Below, in pieces: positions 53,934 through 63,137 of a DNA stretch of 64,000 bases. Under the pieces are notes generated by a model. It saw nothing but the letters and a program-made list of their open reading frames with translations. It did not search any database and was not told where the DNA came from. The stretch is from contig NZ_JAFFIX010000005.1 of NCBI RefSeq assembly GCF_016916835.1, positions 336,046 through 400,045 on the forward strand, given 5' to 3'. The translations under genes were made by a program, and so were the position numbers. The DNA comes from Actinacidiphila bryophytorum (GTDB lineage: Bacteria > Actinomycetota > Actinomycetes > Streptomycetales > Streptomycetaceae). How positions within the stretch are numbered: the first letter of the stretch is position 1; every line of letters starts with the position of its first letter.

Positions 53934-55343
53934 ATGTTCCAGAACGCCGACGACGTCAACAAGTTCATCTCGGACGAGGGCGTCAAGTTCGTCGACGTCC
54001 GGTTCTGCGACCTGCCCGGTGTGATGCAGCACTTCACGGTCCCGGTCTCGACGTTCGACCCGAGCGAGGAACTCGCCTTCGACGGCTCGTCCATCCGCGG
54101 CTTCCAGGCCATCCACGAGTCGGACATGGCGCTGCGCGCCGACCTGTCCACGGCCCGGGTCGACCCCTTCCGCAAGGACAAGACGCTCAACATCAACTTC
54201 TTCATCCACGACCCGATCACCGGCGAGCAGTACAGCCGCGACCCGCGGAACGTGGCGAAGAAGGCCGAGGCCTACCTGGCGTCCACCGGCGTCGCGGACA
54301 CCGCGTACTTCGGCCCGGAGGCGGAGTTCTACGTCTTCGACAACGTGCGCTTCCAGACCTCCTCGAACGAGTCCTTCTACCACATCGACTCCGAGGCCGG
54401 CGCCTGGAACACCGGCGCCCTGGAGAACAACCGCGGCTACAAGGTCCGCTACAAGGGCGGCTACTTCCCCGCCCCGCCGGTCGACCACTTCGCCGACCTG
54501 CGCGCCGAGATCAGCCTCGAACTCGAAGCGGCCGGCCTCCAGGTCGAGCGCCAGCACCACGAGGTCGGCACCGCGGGCCAGGCCGAGATCAACTACAAGT
54601 TCAACACCCTGCTGGCCGCCGCCGACGACCTGATGCTCTTCAAGTACATCGTGAAGAACGTCGCCTGGCGCAACGGCAAGACCGCGACCTTCATGCCCAA
54701 GCCGATCTTCGGTGACAACGGCTCCGGCATGCACGTCCACCAGTCGCTCTGGCAGGGCGGCACCCCGCTCTTCTACGACGAGCAGGGCTACGCGGGCCTG
54801 TCCGACACCGCCCGCTACTACATCGGCGGCATCCTCAAGCACGCCCCCTCCCTGCTGGCCTTCACCAACCCGACGGTGAACTCCTACCACCGCCTGGTCC
54901 CCGGCTTCGAGGCCCCGGTCAACCTGGTCTACTCGCAGCGCAACCGTTCCGCCGCGATGCGCATCCCGATCACGGGCTCCAACCCGAAGGCCAAGCGCGT
55001 CGAGTTCCGCGCCCCCGACCCGTCCTCGAACCCCTACCTCGCCTTCTCCGCCCTCCTCCTGGCGGGCCTCGACGGCGTCAAGAACAAGATCGAGCCGGCC
55101 GAGCCGATCGACAAGGACCTCTACGAGCTGGCCCCCGAGGAGCACGCCGGCGTCCCCCAGGTCCCCACCTCCCTCCCGGCCGTCCTGACCGCCCTGGAGA
55201 ACGACAACGAGTACCTCCAGGCCGGCGGCGTCTTCACCGCCGACCTGATCGAGACCTGGATCGACTTCAAGCGCACGAACGAAATCGCCCCGATCCAGCT
55301 CCGCCCCCACCCGCACGAGTTCGAGCTGTACTTCGACATCTAA
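53934..55343 (+). CDS. glnA: Glutamine synthetase, type I
   Basis: A 469-residue GSI-beta-type glutamine synthetase that makes glutamine from glutamate, ammonia and ATP. It has [17 protein letters not shown] near the N-terminus, the active-site block [25 protein letters not shown] and, as an adenylylation site, Tyr397 in [10 protein letters not shown], so the enzyme should be controlled by GlnE-type adenylylation as well as by GlnR. Start ATG with GGAGGAG upstream. A long hairpin follows the stop. Confidence 0.98.
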   Translation: MFQNADDVNKFISDEGVKFVDVRFCDLPGVMQHFTVPVSTFDPSEELAFDGSSIRGFQAIHESDMALRADLSTARVDPFRKDKTLNINFFIHDPITGEQYSRDPRNVAKKAEAYLASTGVADTAYFGPEAEFYVFDNVRFQTSSNESFYHIDSEAGAWNTGALENNRGYKVRYKGGYFPAPPVDHFADLRAEISLELEAAGLQVERQHHEVGTAGQAEINYKFNTLLAAADDLMLFKYIVKNVAWRNGKTATFMPKPIFGDNGSGMHVHQSLWQGGTPLFYDEQGYAGLSDTARYYIGGILKHAPSLLAFTNPTVNSYHRLVPGFEAPVNLVYSQRNRSAAMRIPITGSNPKAKRVEFRAPDPSSNPYLAFSALLLAGLDGVKNKIEPAEPIDKDLYELAPEEHAGVPQVPTSLPAVLTALENDNEYLQAGGVFTADLIETWIDFKRTNEIAPIQLRPHPHEFELYFDI

Positions 55344-55346
55344 GCC

Positions 55347-55427
55347 GGGGTCCACGACCCCTCTGCCCGGGGCCTTTTGCTGACAACCCATCGGGGTCCG
55401 TCACTCCCAGGAGTGCCGGACCCCGAT
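55347..55427 (+). terminator. Hairpin terminator after glnA
   Basis: A small GGGGTC/GACCCC hairpin (55347-55361), then a long one with 11-bp outer arms (55390-55400 and 55417-55427) and a 6-bp inner stem separated by one mismatch and a 2-base loop. Confidence 0.8.
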
Positions 55428-55551
55428 CCCGCTTCCGTCCGCCCAGGAGAACCGGTCACGGCGGAGTGTTGAGAGCAAGACGCGGCGCCGCAGCCGAAGC
55501 CGCACCCGCGGGCGGGTGGCAGAGGCGATGTGGCGGCTAGGGTGCGCGTCT

Positions 55552-56901
55552 ATGGAGGCCGCAGAACTCGAACGCCAGGCCCGGACCCTGTCTGGATGCA
55601 TCCCCCCTTCCACGGTCTCCCGCCTTCTGGCGCTCGGTCACGAGGAAGAAGTCCGGGCTCTGGCCGACGAAGGGGAGTGGTTCTGCGCACGGGAGTGGGC
55701 CCGCCAGTGCGGCGGCGAGGGGCGGCAGGCGGAGGCCTTGGAAGTACTCGCCCCATACGCAGCAACGGGCTGGTGGCCCGCCATCCAGGCGAAGGCCAAG
55801 CTCCTGGAACAGTGGGGTCGGGCGGCGGAAGCCGTCACCCTGGTTCGGCCGCACGCCCGGACTGGGCGGCTGCCCCTCGAGTTCGCCGCACGCCTCTTCG
55901 CCCGCCACGGTCATGCAGACGAGGCATTCGAGATACTCAGCACGGGACTCGACGACTGGTTCCTCGTCGAGGCCCTGCCCGAAGTCGCCACGAGCGCAGG
56001 CCGTGAGGAAGACGCCGCCGACCTTCTCGCCGCTCTCCTCACCAAGGACCATGGGTGTGAGGACTCGTGGTGCCGCCACAGCACCGATCGCGACAGCGCA
56101 GTTCGCGCCCTCGCCGCGATCCGGGAAAGCCAGGGGCGCCTCGACGACGCGATCCTCCTACTGAACACACGCTCCTCCACATCACTCAACAACCGTGATC
56201 AGCTCGCGGACCTCCTCGCGGCGCACAACATGCTGGAGGAACTGCGGGCCTACGCGGTCGTCGACGGCCATGGCCTGGCTGCCCGGCGGCTTGCGGAGGT
56301 CCTGGAGGAACACGGCGACATCGAGGCCGCGGTCGCTGTGTGCCGGCAACCGGACGGCTCAACCGCCCGCCGGTTCCACGGAGCTGTGGACCTGGCGCGG
56401 CTTTTGGTCCGGCACGGCCGCAGCGACGAGGCGATCAAGGTCATGCGCGCCCTTGCGGACGAGCACCCGGACGACTGGATCGTGCACACCCTCTGCACCC
56501 TGTACGCCGACCACGGGCGCGCGGCGGAGGGACTGGCGTTCCTCGACGCGCTCAAGGAGCAGTGGGACGGAAGGGAGGAGTGGGAGTTCTTCCAACTGCG
56601 GCTTCCTCTGCTGGCCCTGTGCGGCCGCCGGGACGAGGCGATCGAGCTGGTCCGCGCACACCCGCAGCGCGATGCCTGGTACGTCACGTCGGCCCTGGCC
56701 GAACTGCTCGCCGAGGACGGCCGGTTGGAAGAAGCCGTCGCCGTCCTCCAACCGGGCCGGCTGAGCAACGCGTTCGCCCTGGCCGGCCTTCTCATCGACC
56801 TCGGCCGGATCGAGCAGGCTGTGGAGGTGCTTCAGGACCGCCCGAGGGAGCGCGAACTCCCCGCTTCGCAAGCTCCCTGGTCTACCGAGCCGCCGTTCTG
56901 A
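55552..56901 (+). CDS. TPR-like helical repeat protein
   Basis: A 449-residue, mostly helical protein made of about a dozen degenerate 34-residue-like repeats, each with an A-x-x-L-x-x-x-G-R-x-x-E-A pattern (for example LLEQWGRAAEAVTLVRPHA and LFARHGHADEAFEILST). No catalytic or membrane segment is visible. Such proteins are protein-binding scaffolds; the partner is unknown. In-frame starts at 55516 (GTG) and 55528 (ATG) are possible, but MEAAELERQ at 55552 gives the best-defined helix start. It lies between glnA and the AbiE pair. Confidence 0.75.
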   Translation: MEAAELERQARTLSGCIPPSTVSRLLALGHEEEVRALADEGEWFCAREWARQCGGEGRQAEALEVLAPYAATGWWPAIQAKAKLLEQWGRAAEAVTLVRPHARTGRLPLEFAARLFARHGHADEAFEILSTGLDDWFLVEALPEVATSAGREEDAADLLAALLTKDHGCEDSWCRHSTDRDSAVRALAAIRESQGRLDDAILLLNTRSSTSLNNRDQLADLLAAHNMLEELRAYAVVDGHGLAARRLAEVLEEHGDIEAAVAVCRQPDGSTARRFHGAVDLARLLVRHGRSDEAIKVMRALADEHPDDWIVHTLCTLYADHGRAAEGLAFLDALKEQWDGREEWEFFQLRLPLLALCGRRDEAIELVRAHPQRDAWYVTSALAELLAEDGRLEEAVAVLQPGRLSNAFALAGLLIDLGRIEQAVEVLQDRPRERELPASQAPWSTEPPF

Positions 56902-57477
56902 GCCCACGCCGGAAACCGCATCGCGGGCAGCGGACCAGCAAGAGGCTAAGAGCTCGTAACAGGATCTTCGCTCGTCGGCGAGCGGTCTGAGTTCGCGTGC
57001 GGGCCGTGCTCTCAGAGGCGGGCCTGTTCTGCTACGTCTGGACTACGCAGGAGTTGATGCGTCGGCAGGGCTGGCGCGTCGCCCTTCTGCATCGGGCGGC
57101 CACTGGCGTCTTCAAGGCCACGGACCACTTCGGCATGCCTGGCTGGCCCACGATCGTCGACGCCGCAATAAAGCCTCACCTTGGTGCTGACACAGGTTGG
57201 CGAGGTGCTGTCGAAAGTGCCACCGATCATCCGTGCGTGGCGGAGGGTCCAGGACGAGCTGTGCCGCGGCAGTCACGACCGTTCAGCTGCTGACAGGTCG
57301 GTCCCGGAGGAATCTGCAGATGACTGCGGGGGGACCGGAGCAGTGGCACGGCGCGACGAGGGCTGAGGCGAGCTGGACGGCGGCTCCTGGCGAGGAGTGG
57401 CAGCGCATGAGCCAGGTCAGGCCATGGCTTCTACCATGGGCGACGGCATCTCCGCTTTGGTCCTCCCGACTGGCGGG
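56902..57477. other. Low-coding spacer before the AbiE pair, possible gene remnant
   Basis: About 575 bp. A frame from about 56997 to 57190 reads LFCYVWTTQELMRRQGWRVALLHRAATGVF and looks like a piece of a protein but is too short and lacks a normal start; I do not recognise its family. AAGAGCTCGTAACAGGATC at about 56950 resembles the end of an insertion sequence, but no partner end was found. Confidence 0.4.
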
Positions 57478-57526
57478 TGTATCAAATCCTTCCCACTTAC
57501 GGTCTGACTGGGTAGGATTTGATACA
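57478..57526 (+). promoter_or_regulatory. AbiE operon promoter/operator inverted repeat
   Basis: An inverted repeat with 18-bp arms and one mismatch (57478-57495 TGTATCAAATCCTTCCCA; 57509-57526) around a 13-base centre. TTCCCA (57490-57495) and TAGGAT (57513-57518), 17 bp apart, can serve as -35 and -10, so each arm covers one promoter element. The last base of the right arm is the A of the AbiEi start codon. The sequence is markedly AT-rich for this genome. Confidence 0.7.
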
Positions 57527-58137
57527 TGGCAGAAGTCACTGACCGCCTCATGCAGCGCCTGGCGAGGTTGCCTGCGACGTTCACCTCGCGTCAGGCACGT
57601 GCTGTCGGGCTGCTCTCGCGGGACCTGGGGGTGCTGGCTTCCGCCGAGGAGATCGAGGAGATCTCCCGCGGTGTCCACCGTCGGGCCGATGCTGCGCCGA
57701 CGGCTCACATCGACCTCCTCGCGGTCTGCGCCCGTGCCCCGCACGCGGTCGTGTGCGGGGAGTCCGCGCTGGCACTGCACGAGCTGATCGACGACATCCC
57801 GCACGAGGTCCACATCGCGGTGCCGCGCGGCACGCACCGCCCGGCGATCGCCCACCCGCCGACCAGGACATCGCAGTACGCGTCGGACACCTTCGGTTAC
57901 GCGATCAGCCGGTTCGAGGCCGCTCCGGGCGAGGACATCCCCGTCTACAGCCCCGCACGCTCGGTCGTCGACGCCATGCGCCTCGGCGGCACCGCCGGCC
58001 GACCGCTGGCCCTCGGCGCCCTCAACCGCTACCTGCGCCGATACGGCCAGGGCGGCGTCGCCGACCTCCAGGACGCCGCCCGGACACTGGGCGCACTGTC
58101 GGCCATCCGTCCGGCCATCGAGGCGGTGCTCGCCTGA
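57526..58137 (+). CDS. abiEi: AbiEi-family antitoxin (type IV toxin-antitoxin)
   Basis: A 203-residue AbiEi-type protein. The N-terminal part (about 12-55) is a winged-helix region (LPATFTSRQARAVGLLSRDLG), followed by the AbiEi C-terminal domain (about 60-190, with VVCGESALALHELIDDIP, VYSPARSVVDAMRLG). AbiEi proteins neutralise the AbiEii nucleotidyltransferase without direct contact and repress their own promoter by binding inverted repeats, which fits the repeat that ends on this gene's start codon. The stop overlaps the AbiEii start (TGATG). Confidence 0.9.
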   Translation: MAEVTDRLMQRLARLPATFTSRQARAVGLLSRDLGVLASAEEIEEISRGVHRRADAAPTAHIDLLAVCARAPHAVVCGESALALHELIDDIPHEVHIAVPRGTHRPAIAHPPTRTSQYASDTFGYAISRFEAAPGEDIPVYSPARSVVDAMRLGGTAGRPLALGALNRYLRRYGQGGVADLQDAARTLGALSAIRPAIEAVLA

Positions 58138-59036
58138 TGCCCGGTCCCAGCCGCGACACCACCGCCGGCCGCATCTACAACGACCTGCGCAACCTCGCCC
58201 GCCGCACCGGACGGCCGAGCGACCAGCTCATGCTCGAATACGTCCTGGAACGCTTCTTGTTCCGGCTGAGCAACCACCCCGAGGGCGGGCGGCACTTCGT
58301 GCTCAAGGGCGGCCTTCTGCTCTCCCAGTTCGGCGCCCGGCGCATGACCCGGGACATCGACATCCTCGGCCGCTCCTTCTCGGGCGACGAAGCCGAGACC
58401 ACCCGCCGTATCGCGGCGATCGCCGCCGTCGAAGCCGACGACGGGGTCGTGTTCGACCCCGCGAGCCTGTCCACCGTGCCCATCCGCCAGGACGACGAGT
58501 ACCACGGACTCCGGCTGGCCATGGCGGCAAGCCTCAGCCGGGCGAAGCTCAAGCTCCAGCTCGACGTCAGTTTCGGCGACCCGGTGACCCCCGGGCCGAG
58601 GGTGATCGACTACCCGCAGGTGCTGGGCGGGTCGTCCTTCGCGGTTCACGGCTACCCGATCGCCACCGTCATCGCGGAGAAGCTGTCGACAGCGGTGGCT
58701 CTCGGGGATCTCAACACCCGGGACCGGGACTACGCGGACATCTACCAGCTCGTCACCCGGCACCGGCTGGACGGAGACGAACTGAGCGACGCGCTCACCG
58801 CGACCGCTGACCATCGCGCCATCCGGCTGCGCCCGCTCAGCAGCGCGATCACCGACCTGCCGACCCGTCGCCAGGCTCCCTACAGCGCCTGGCTGCGCCG
58901 CCAGGGCTCCGCAGCCGCCCAGCACCCCGAACGGTTCACCGAGGTGATGGCGGTCGTCACGGGCTTCGCGGACCCGCTCCTCACCGGGGCCGCCAGGGGA
59001 CTGGTCTGGGAGCCGCAGGCAATGGTGTGGGCCTGA
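58137..59036 (+). CDS. abiEii: AbiEii/AbiGii nucleotidyltransferase toxin
   Basis: A 299-residue AbiEii-family protein of the DNA polymerase-beta-like nucleotidyltransferase fold. Motif I is GGLLLS (58-63), the metal-binding acids are D73 and D75 in TRDIDIL, a third acid lies in LQLDVSFGD, and motif IV is VIAEKLSTAVALGDLNTRDRDYADIYQL. Relatives transfer nucleotides to tRNA acceptor ends and block growth, aborting phage infection. All the key motifs look intact, so the toxin should be active. The 1-bp overlap with abiEi indicates coupling. Confidence 0.92.
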   Translation: MPGPSRDTTAGRIYNDLRNLARRTGRPSDQLMLEYVLERFLFRLSNHPEGGRHFVLKGGLLLSQFGARRMTRDIDILGRSFSGDEAETTRRIAAIAAVEADDGVVFDPASLSTVPIRQDDEYHGLRLAMAASLSRAKLKLQLDVSFGDPVTPGPRVIDYPQVLGGSSFAVHGYPIATVIAEKLSTAVALGDLNTRDRDYADIYQLVTRHRLDGDELSDALTATADHRAIRLRPLSSAITDLPTRRQAPYSAWLRRQGSAAAQHPERFTEVMAVVTGFADPLLTGAARGLVWEPQAMVWA

Positions 59037-59082
59037 GGGTCCCAGGGTCCCGGTCGGCGGGGGGAAGAGGCAGACTGGGGGG

Positions 59083-59943
59083 ATGCCGGAATTGCCTGAG
59101 GTTGAGTCGTTGGTGGGGTTTTTGCGGGAGCGGGTGGGTGGGGGGGTGGTGGAGCGGGTGTATGCCGTGGGGGTGCATGCGCTCAAGACGTATGAGCCGC
59201 CCGTGGGGGTGTTGGAGGGGCGGGCTGTTGGGGAGGTGGGGAGGTTCGGGAAGTTCCTGGGGTTTCGGGGTGGGGATGTGTGGCTGGTGATGCATCTGGC
59301 CAGGGGCGGGTGGGTGCGGTGGAAGGAGGAGGTGCCGGAGGTGCCGCCGCGGCCGGGGAAGGGGCCGCTGGCGCTGCGGGTGCGGCTGGTGGGCGGGGCG
59401 GGGTTCGACGTCACGGAGGCCGGGACGCAGAAGCACCTGGCGGTCTATGTCGTGCGGGACCCGCAGGAGGTGCCGGGGATCGCGCGGCTCGGGCCCGACC
59501 CGCTGGGGGCGGACTTCACGCCGGAGCTGTTCGCGGGGCTGCTGCGGGGGGAGCGGCGGCAGATCAAGGGGGTGCTGCGGGACCAGAGCGTGATCGCCGG
59601 GATCGGCAACGCGTACTCCGACGAGATCCTGCACGCGGCGAAGATGTCACCGTTCAAGCTGGCCTCGGCGCTCACGCCGGAGGAGGTGGCGCGGCTGTAC
59701 GAGGTGACGGGGGCGACGCTGGCCGACGCGGTCGAGCGGTCGCGGGGGCTGCCGCTGCGGGACCTGAAGGCGGAGAAGAAGAGCGGGCTTCGGGTGCACG
59801 GGCGCAAGGGCGAGCCGTGCCCGGTGTGCGGGGACACCATCCGGGAGGTGTCCTACCGCGACTCGTCCCTGCAGTACTGCCCGACCTGCCAGACCGGCGG
59901 CAAGCCGCTGGCCGACCGCCGGATGTCCCGGCTGCTCAAGTAG
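59083..59943 (+). CDS. mutM: Fpg/Nei-family DNA glycosylase/AP lyase
   Basis: A 286-residue base-excision repair glycosylase. The mature N-terminus PELPEVE carries the catalytic Pro and Glu. GRFGKFLGF holds the conserved lysine (about residue 57), H2TH follows (LRDQSVIAGIGNAYSDEILH), and a zinc finger closes the protein with C246, C249, C266 and C269. Whether it prefers oxidised purines (Fpg) or pyrimidines (Nei) is not certain. The first 130 codons use TTG, GGG and GTG far more than neighbouring genes, unlike the C-terminal half. Confidence 0.92.
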   Translation: MPELPEVESLVGFLRERVGGGVVERVYAVGVHALKTYEPPVGVLEGRAVGEVGRFGKFLGFRGGDVWLVMHLARGGWVRWKEEVPEVPPRPGKGPLALRVRLVGGAGFDVTEAGTQKHLAVYVVRDPQEVPGIARLGPDPLGADFTPELFAGLLRGERRQIKGVLRDQSVIAGIGNAYSDEILHAAKMSPFKLASALTPEEVARLYEVTGATLADAVERSRGLPLRDLKAEKKSGLRVHGRKGEPCPVCGDTIREVSYRDSSLQYCPTCQTGGKPLADRRMSRLLK

Positions 59944-59953
59944 CGCCGGCGGC

Positions 59954-60814
59954 TCACGTGGCGTCGACGGCGTCCCGCCAGGAGTGCTGCGGCTGGTAGC
60001 CGAGGACCTCGCGGGCGCGGTCGATGCCCAGCAGCGTCTCGTACGTGCCGATCTCGCGGGTCAGCCGCACGCCGGGGAAGACCTCGGCGAGGAGTTCCGC
60101 CGAGGGGCGGTTCATGATCGTGTCGGCGGCGGCGATGACGAAGCTCTGCGCGCCGGTGACCGGCGCGGTGAGTGCCTGGCGGCAGGCGGCGGCGACGTCG
60201 CGGGCGTCGACGTAGCCCCACAGGTTCCAGCGGCGGGAGCGGGCGTCGGCCCAGTAGCCGGGGACCCGGGCGTAGTCCTCCGGGGTGTGGACGTTGGACA
60301 GCCGCAGCGCGACGAAGGGGATGCCGGACCACTCGGCGATGTGGGCAGCGGTGGTCTCGCCCGCGACCTTGGACAGGGCGTAGGTGGTGGTGGGGTACGG
60401 GTAGTGGTCCTCGTCGACGGGGGCGTAGCGCGGCGGTACGTCGAAGGGCAGGCCGAGGGTGGTCTCGCTGGAGGCCCACACGACCCGGGAGAGCTTGAGC
60501 CGGGCGGCGGCGAGGAAGACGTTGTCGTTCATCGCGGTGTTGGTGGTGAGGGTGTGCGCGGCCGGGGCGAGGCCGGGGGCCGGGATGTTGGCCAGGTGGA
60601 TCACCGAGTCGGCGCCGGCGAGCGCGTCGACGGCCTGCCCGTAGTCGGTGAGGTCGGCCCGCGTCAGCGGGACGCCGAGGGCGTCGAACTCCGCGCGTGC
60701 GGCGGCGCTGACGGCGACGTCGACGGCCAGGACGTCGATGCCGTGCTCCAGCAGGCCGGTGACGACGACCCGGCCGGTCTTTCCGGTCGCACCGGTGACG
60801 GCGACGGTGGTCAT
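59954..60814 (-). CDS. NAD(P)-dependent SDR epimerase/dehydratase
   Basis: A 286-residue extended short-chain dehydrogenase. It has the cofactor motif TGATGKTGRVV at the N-terminus, YALSK as the Tyr-x-x-x-Lys active-site motif (about 145-149), and GYVDARDVAAAC. It resembles UDP-glucose 4-epimerase-type proteins or NmrA-like sugar-nucleotide enzymes, but the substrate is unknown. It converges on mutM with 10 bp between them. A purine-rich repeat precedes its start. Confidence 0.9.
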   Translation of the reverse strand: MTTVAVTGATGKTGRVVVTGLLEHGIDVLAVDVAVSAAARAEFDALGVPLTRADLTDYGQAVDALAGADSVIHLANIPAPGLAPAAHTLTTNTAMNDNVFLAAARLKLSRVVWASSETTLGLPFDVPPRYAPVDEDHYPYPTTTYALSKVAGETTAAHIAEWSGIPFVALRLSNVHTPEDYARVPGYWADARSRRWNLWGYVDARDVAAACRQALTAPVTGAQSFVIAAADTIMNRPSAELLAEVFPGVRLTREIGTYETLLGIDRAREVLGYQPQHSWRDAVDAT

Positions 60815-60826
60815 GTGCGTACTCCG

Positions 60827-60881
60827 AGGGTGAAGGAGGGTGAAGGAGGGGCGAAGAGGGGTGAAGGGGGGTGAAGAGGGC
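60827..60881. repeat. Polypurine tract of [15 protein letters not shown] repeats
   Basis: About 55 bp of nearly uninterrupted purines on the + strand, in imperfect 11-15-bp steps (GGGTGAAGGAGGG, then GGGCGAAGAGGGG, GTGAAGGGGGGTGAAGAGGG), with G-runs of three to six bases. It lies between the epimerase start and the regulator stop, so it overlaps the likely epimerase promoter. Confidence 0.6.
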
Positions 60882-60901
60882 GTCAGACGGAGAAGGGGGC
60901 G

Positions 60902-61291
60902 TCAGGCACGGTCGATGTGCACGCTGGTCGACTTCACGCGGGCGACGGCCTCCGCGCCGACTTCGAGGCCGAGTTCCTCGACGGCCTCACGGGTGACCAG
61001 CGAGACCAGCCGGTGCGGTCCCGCCTGGATCTCGACCTGCGCGGCGACGTCGCCGAGTTTGACCGCGGTCACGATGCCGGGGAAGGCGTTGCGCACCGAG
61101 GTGCGGGAGGTCTCGGCGTCGTCGTTGTGGGCGATCTCGACGGAGAAGGCGGCCAGGTCGCGGCCGTAGATCAGCCGGCGGCCGGTGTCGTCGCGGTGGG
61201 TGGCGACCCGGCCGGCGTCGGCCCAGCGGCGGGCGGTGTCCGGGCTGACGCCGAGCAGGCGGGCGGCCTGCCCGATGGTGTACGACTGCAT
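60902..61291 (-). CDS. HTH (MerR-like) and Mop/TOBE molybdate-binding regulator
   Basis: A 129-residue protein with an excisionase/MerR-like helix-turn-helix (residues 1-55, YTIGQAARLLGVSPDTARRWADAGRV) fused to a single Mop/TOBE domain (about 63-127, SVRNAFPGIVTAVKLGDVAAQVEIQAG and VTREAVEELGLEVGAEAVARVKSTSVHI). Mop domains bind molybdate or tungstate oxyanions, so it is probably a molybdate-responsive regulator. No molybdate transporter genes are visible in the window; the usual target modABC may lie elsewhere. Confidence 0.9.
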   Translation of the reverse strand: MQSYTIGQAARLLGVSPDTARRWADAGRVATHRDDTGRRLIYGRDLAAFSVEIAHNDDAETSRTSVRNAFPGIVTAVKLGDVAAQVEIQAGPHRLVSLVTREAVEELGLEVGAEAVARVKSTSVHIDRA

Positions 61292-61388
61292 GGCCCCAGC
61301 CTAGTGAGGTCCCCGCAGCCCGCGGGGAGTGCGGGTCGGTGCCGCGGAACCCTCGGCGTACGGGGGCCGGGCGGGGCAGACTTGCCGC

Positions 61389-63020
61389 ATGACGTCGAAG
61401 CCGCTGAGCAAGGGTGCCAACACGCCGGTCACCGCCGCCGCCGTCCGGGTGGTGCTGACCTGGGCCGCGGGGCCGCCCGGGAGGACGGACCCGGACGCGT
61501 CCGCGCTGCTGCTGACCCGGGAGGGGAAGGTGCGCGGCGACGACGACTTCGTCTTCTACAACCAGCCGCGCCACGCGTCGGGCGCCGTGCGGCACATGGG
61601 CAAGCAGGGGGCGGCCGGCGGTACGGTGACGGACGCCGTCGAGGTGGACCTGGCAGGGCTTGAGGCGGTGGTGGACCGGGTGGTGCTGGCCGCCTCGGTG
61701 GACACCGGGACCTTCGGTGCGCTGTCCGGGCTGGGGCTGCGGCTGGTGGACGTCGCGACGTCCGAGGAGCTGGCGCACTTCGACTTCACGGCGGCGACCG
61801 AGACGGCCCTGGTCGGCGGCGAGCTGTACCGGCGGGACGGCGGCTGGCGCTTCCGGGCGATCGGGCAGGGGTACGCGGCCGGGCTCGCGGGGCTCGCGAC
61901 GGACTTCGGGATCACGGTGGACGAGGACCAGGCCGCCGCGCACACCCCGGCGGCACCGCGCCCCGCGGCACCCCAGACCCAGACCCCGCCCCCGCCGCCC
62001 GTCTACCAGCGGCCCCCGGCGGCACCGCCCGCGCCCCCGGCCGCCCCGCCGCCCCCGTCGGCGTACCCGGCGCAGGGCGGTTACCCCGCGCAAGGCCGGC
62101 CCGCGCCGGGCGCGTACCCCCCGCCGCCGCCCGCACCGACGGGCCCCGCGGCACCGCTGCCGCCCCCGCCCTCGTACGGCAACCCGTACGGCACCCCGGC
62201 TCCCCCGCCGCCACCCCCGGCTCCCGCACCCGCGCCCGGGGGCGCCCCGCGCATGGTCAAGGGCGAGGAGAACCTGCCCGTCGACATGCGCAAGCGCCTC
62301 TCCCTGCGCAAGGAGCAGGTCGCGGTGAGCCTGCGCAAGCACGGCGCCGAGGGCGCGACCGCCCGTATCGTGCTGGTCCTCGACGCGTCCGGCTCGATGG
62401 CGAAGCTGTACGCGGGCGGTGTGGTCGCCGGCGTGGTGGAGCGGATGGCGGCGGTCGCGGCCCAGCTGAGCAGCGACGGCTCGATGCAGGCCTGGACGTT
62501 CGCCAGCAACCCGGCCCGGCTGCCCCCGCTGACCCTGGGCGAGCTGCCGCAGTGGATCGCGCTGCATGTGCGGATCGGCGAGCTGGTGCTGTTCGGGCGC
62601 CGTAAGAAGGCGCCGCGCGGACTGCAGCCGGGCCAGGTGGACATGCGGGCGGTCGGCATCCAGAACGAGGAGCAGAAGGTCATCGCGCAGGTGCGGGACT
62701 TCGTCCGCTCTGAGCCGTCGCATGAGCCGACGTTCGTGCTGTTCTTCTCCGACGGCGGTGTGCACCGCAACGCCGAGATCGAGCAGCAGCTGCGGGCGGC
62801 GGTGGAGGAGCCGATCTTCTGGCAGTTCGTGGGCCTTGGCCACTCCAACTACGGCATCCTCGAACGCTTCGACACGATGGGCGGCCGGCGGGTGGACAAC
62901 GTCGGCTTCTTCGCGGTGGACGACATCGCCACGCTCTCGGACGCCGAGCTGTACGACCGGATCCTGACCGAGTTCCCGTCGTGGCTGAAAGCCGCACGGG
63001 AGGCGGGCATCCTGCGCTGA
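61389..63020 (+). CDS. TerD-domain and vWA-domain fusion protein
   Basis: A 543-residue protein. The N-terminal 180 residues are a TerD-type domain ([37 protein letters not shown]), a calcium-binding fold from tellurite-resistance clusters. A Pro/Ala/Tyr-rich linker (about 190-295) joins it to a von Willebrand factor A domain (about 325-520) with an intact MIDAS start DASGSM and later FFSDGG. TerD-vWA proteins belong to the ter stress-response system and may form membrane-associated complexes, possibly active against phage. No other ter gene adjoins it. Confidence 0.9.
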   Translation: MTSKPLSKGANTPVTAAAVRVVLTWAAGPPGRTDPDASALLLTREGKVRGDDDFVFYNQPRHASGAVRHMGKQGAAGGTVTDAVEVDLAGLEAVVDRVVLAASVDTGTFGALSGLGLRLVDVATSEELAHFDFTAATETALVGGELYRRDGGWRFRAIGQGYAAGLAGLATDFGITVDEDQAAAHTPAAPRPAAPQTQTPPPPPVYQRPPAAPPAPPAAPPPPSAYPAQGGYPAQGRPAPGAYPPPPPAPTGPAAPLPPPPSYGNPYGTPAPPPPPPAPAPAPGGAPRMVKGEENLPVDMRKRLSLRKEQVAVSLRKHGAEGATARIVLVLDASGSMAKLYAGGVVAGVVERMAAVAAQLSSDGSMQAWTFASNPARLPPLTLGELPQWIALHVRIGELVLFGRRKKAPRGLQPGQVDMRAVGIQNEEQKVIAQVRDFVRSEPSHEPTFVLFFSDGGVHRNAEIEQQLRAAVEEPIFWQFVGLGHSNYGILERFDTMGGRRVDNVGFFAVDDIATLSDAELYDRILTEFPSWLKAAREAGILR

Positions 63021-63137
63021 GACCGCCCGGGGCGGCGGTACGGCCGGGGGATGGCGTCCCCGCCGAACCGCCGCCAGGCGAGAAGCCGCACGGCGAGCCG
63101 CACGACATGCCGCGAAGGCAGGCCGCCGGGCCGCGGG

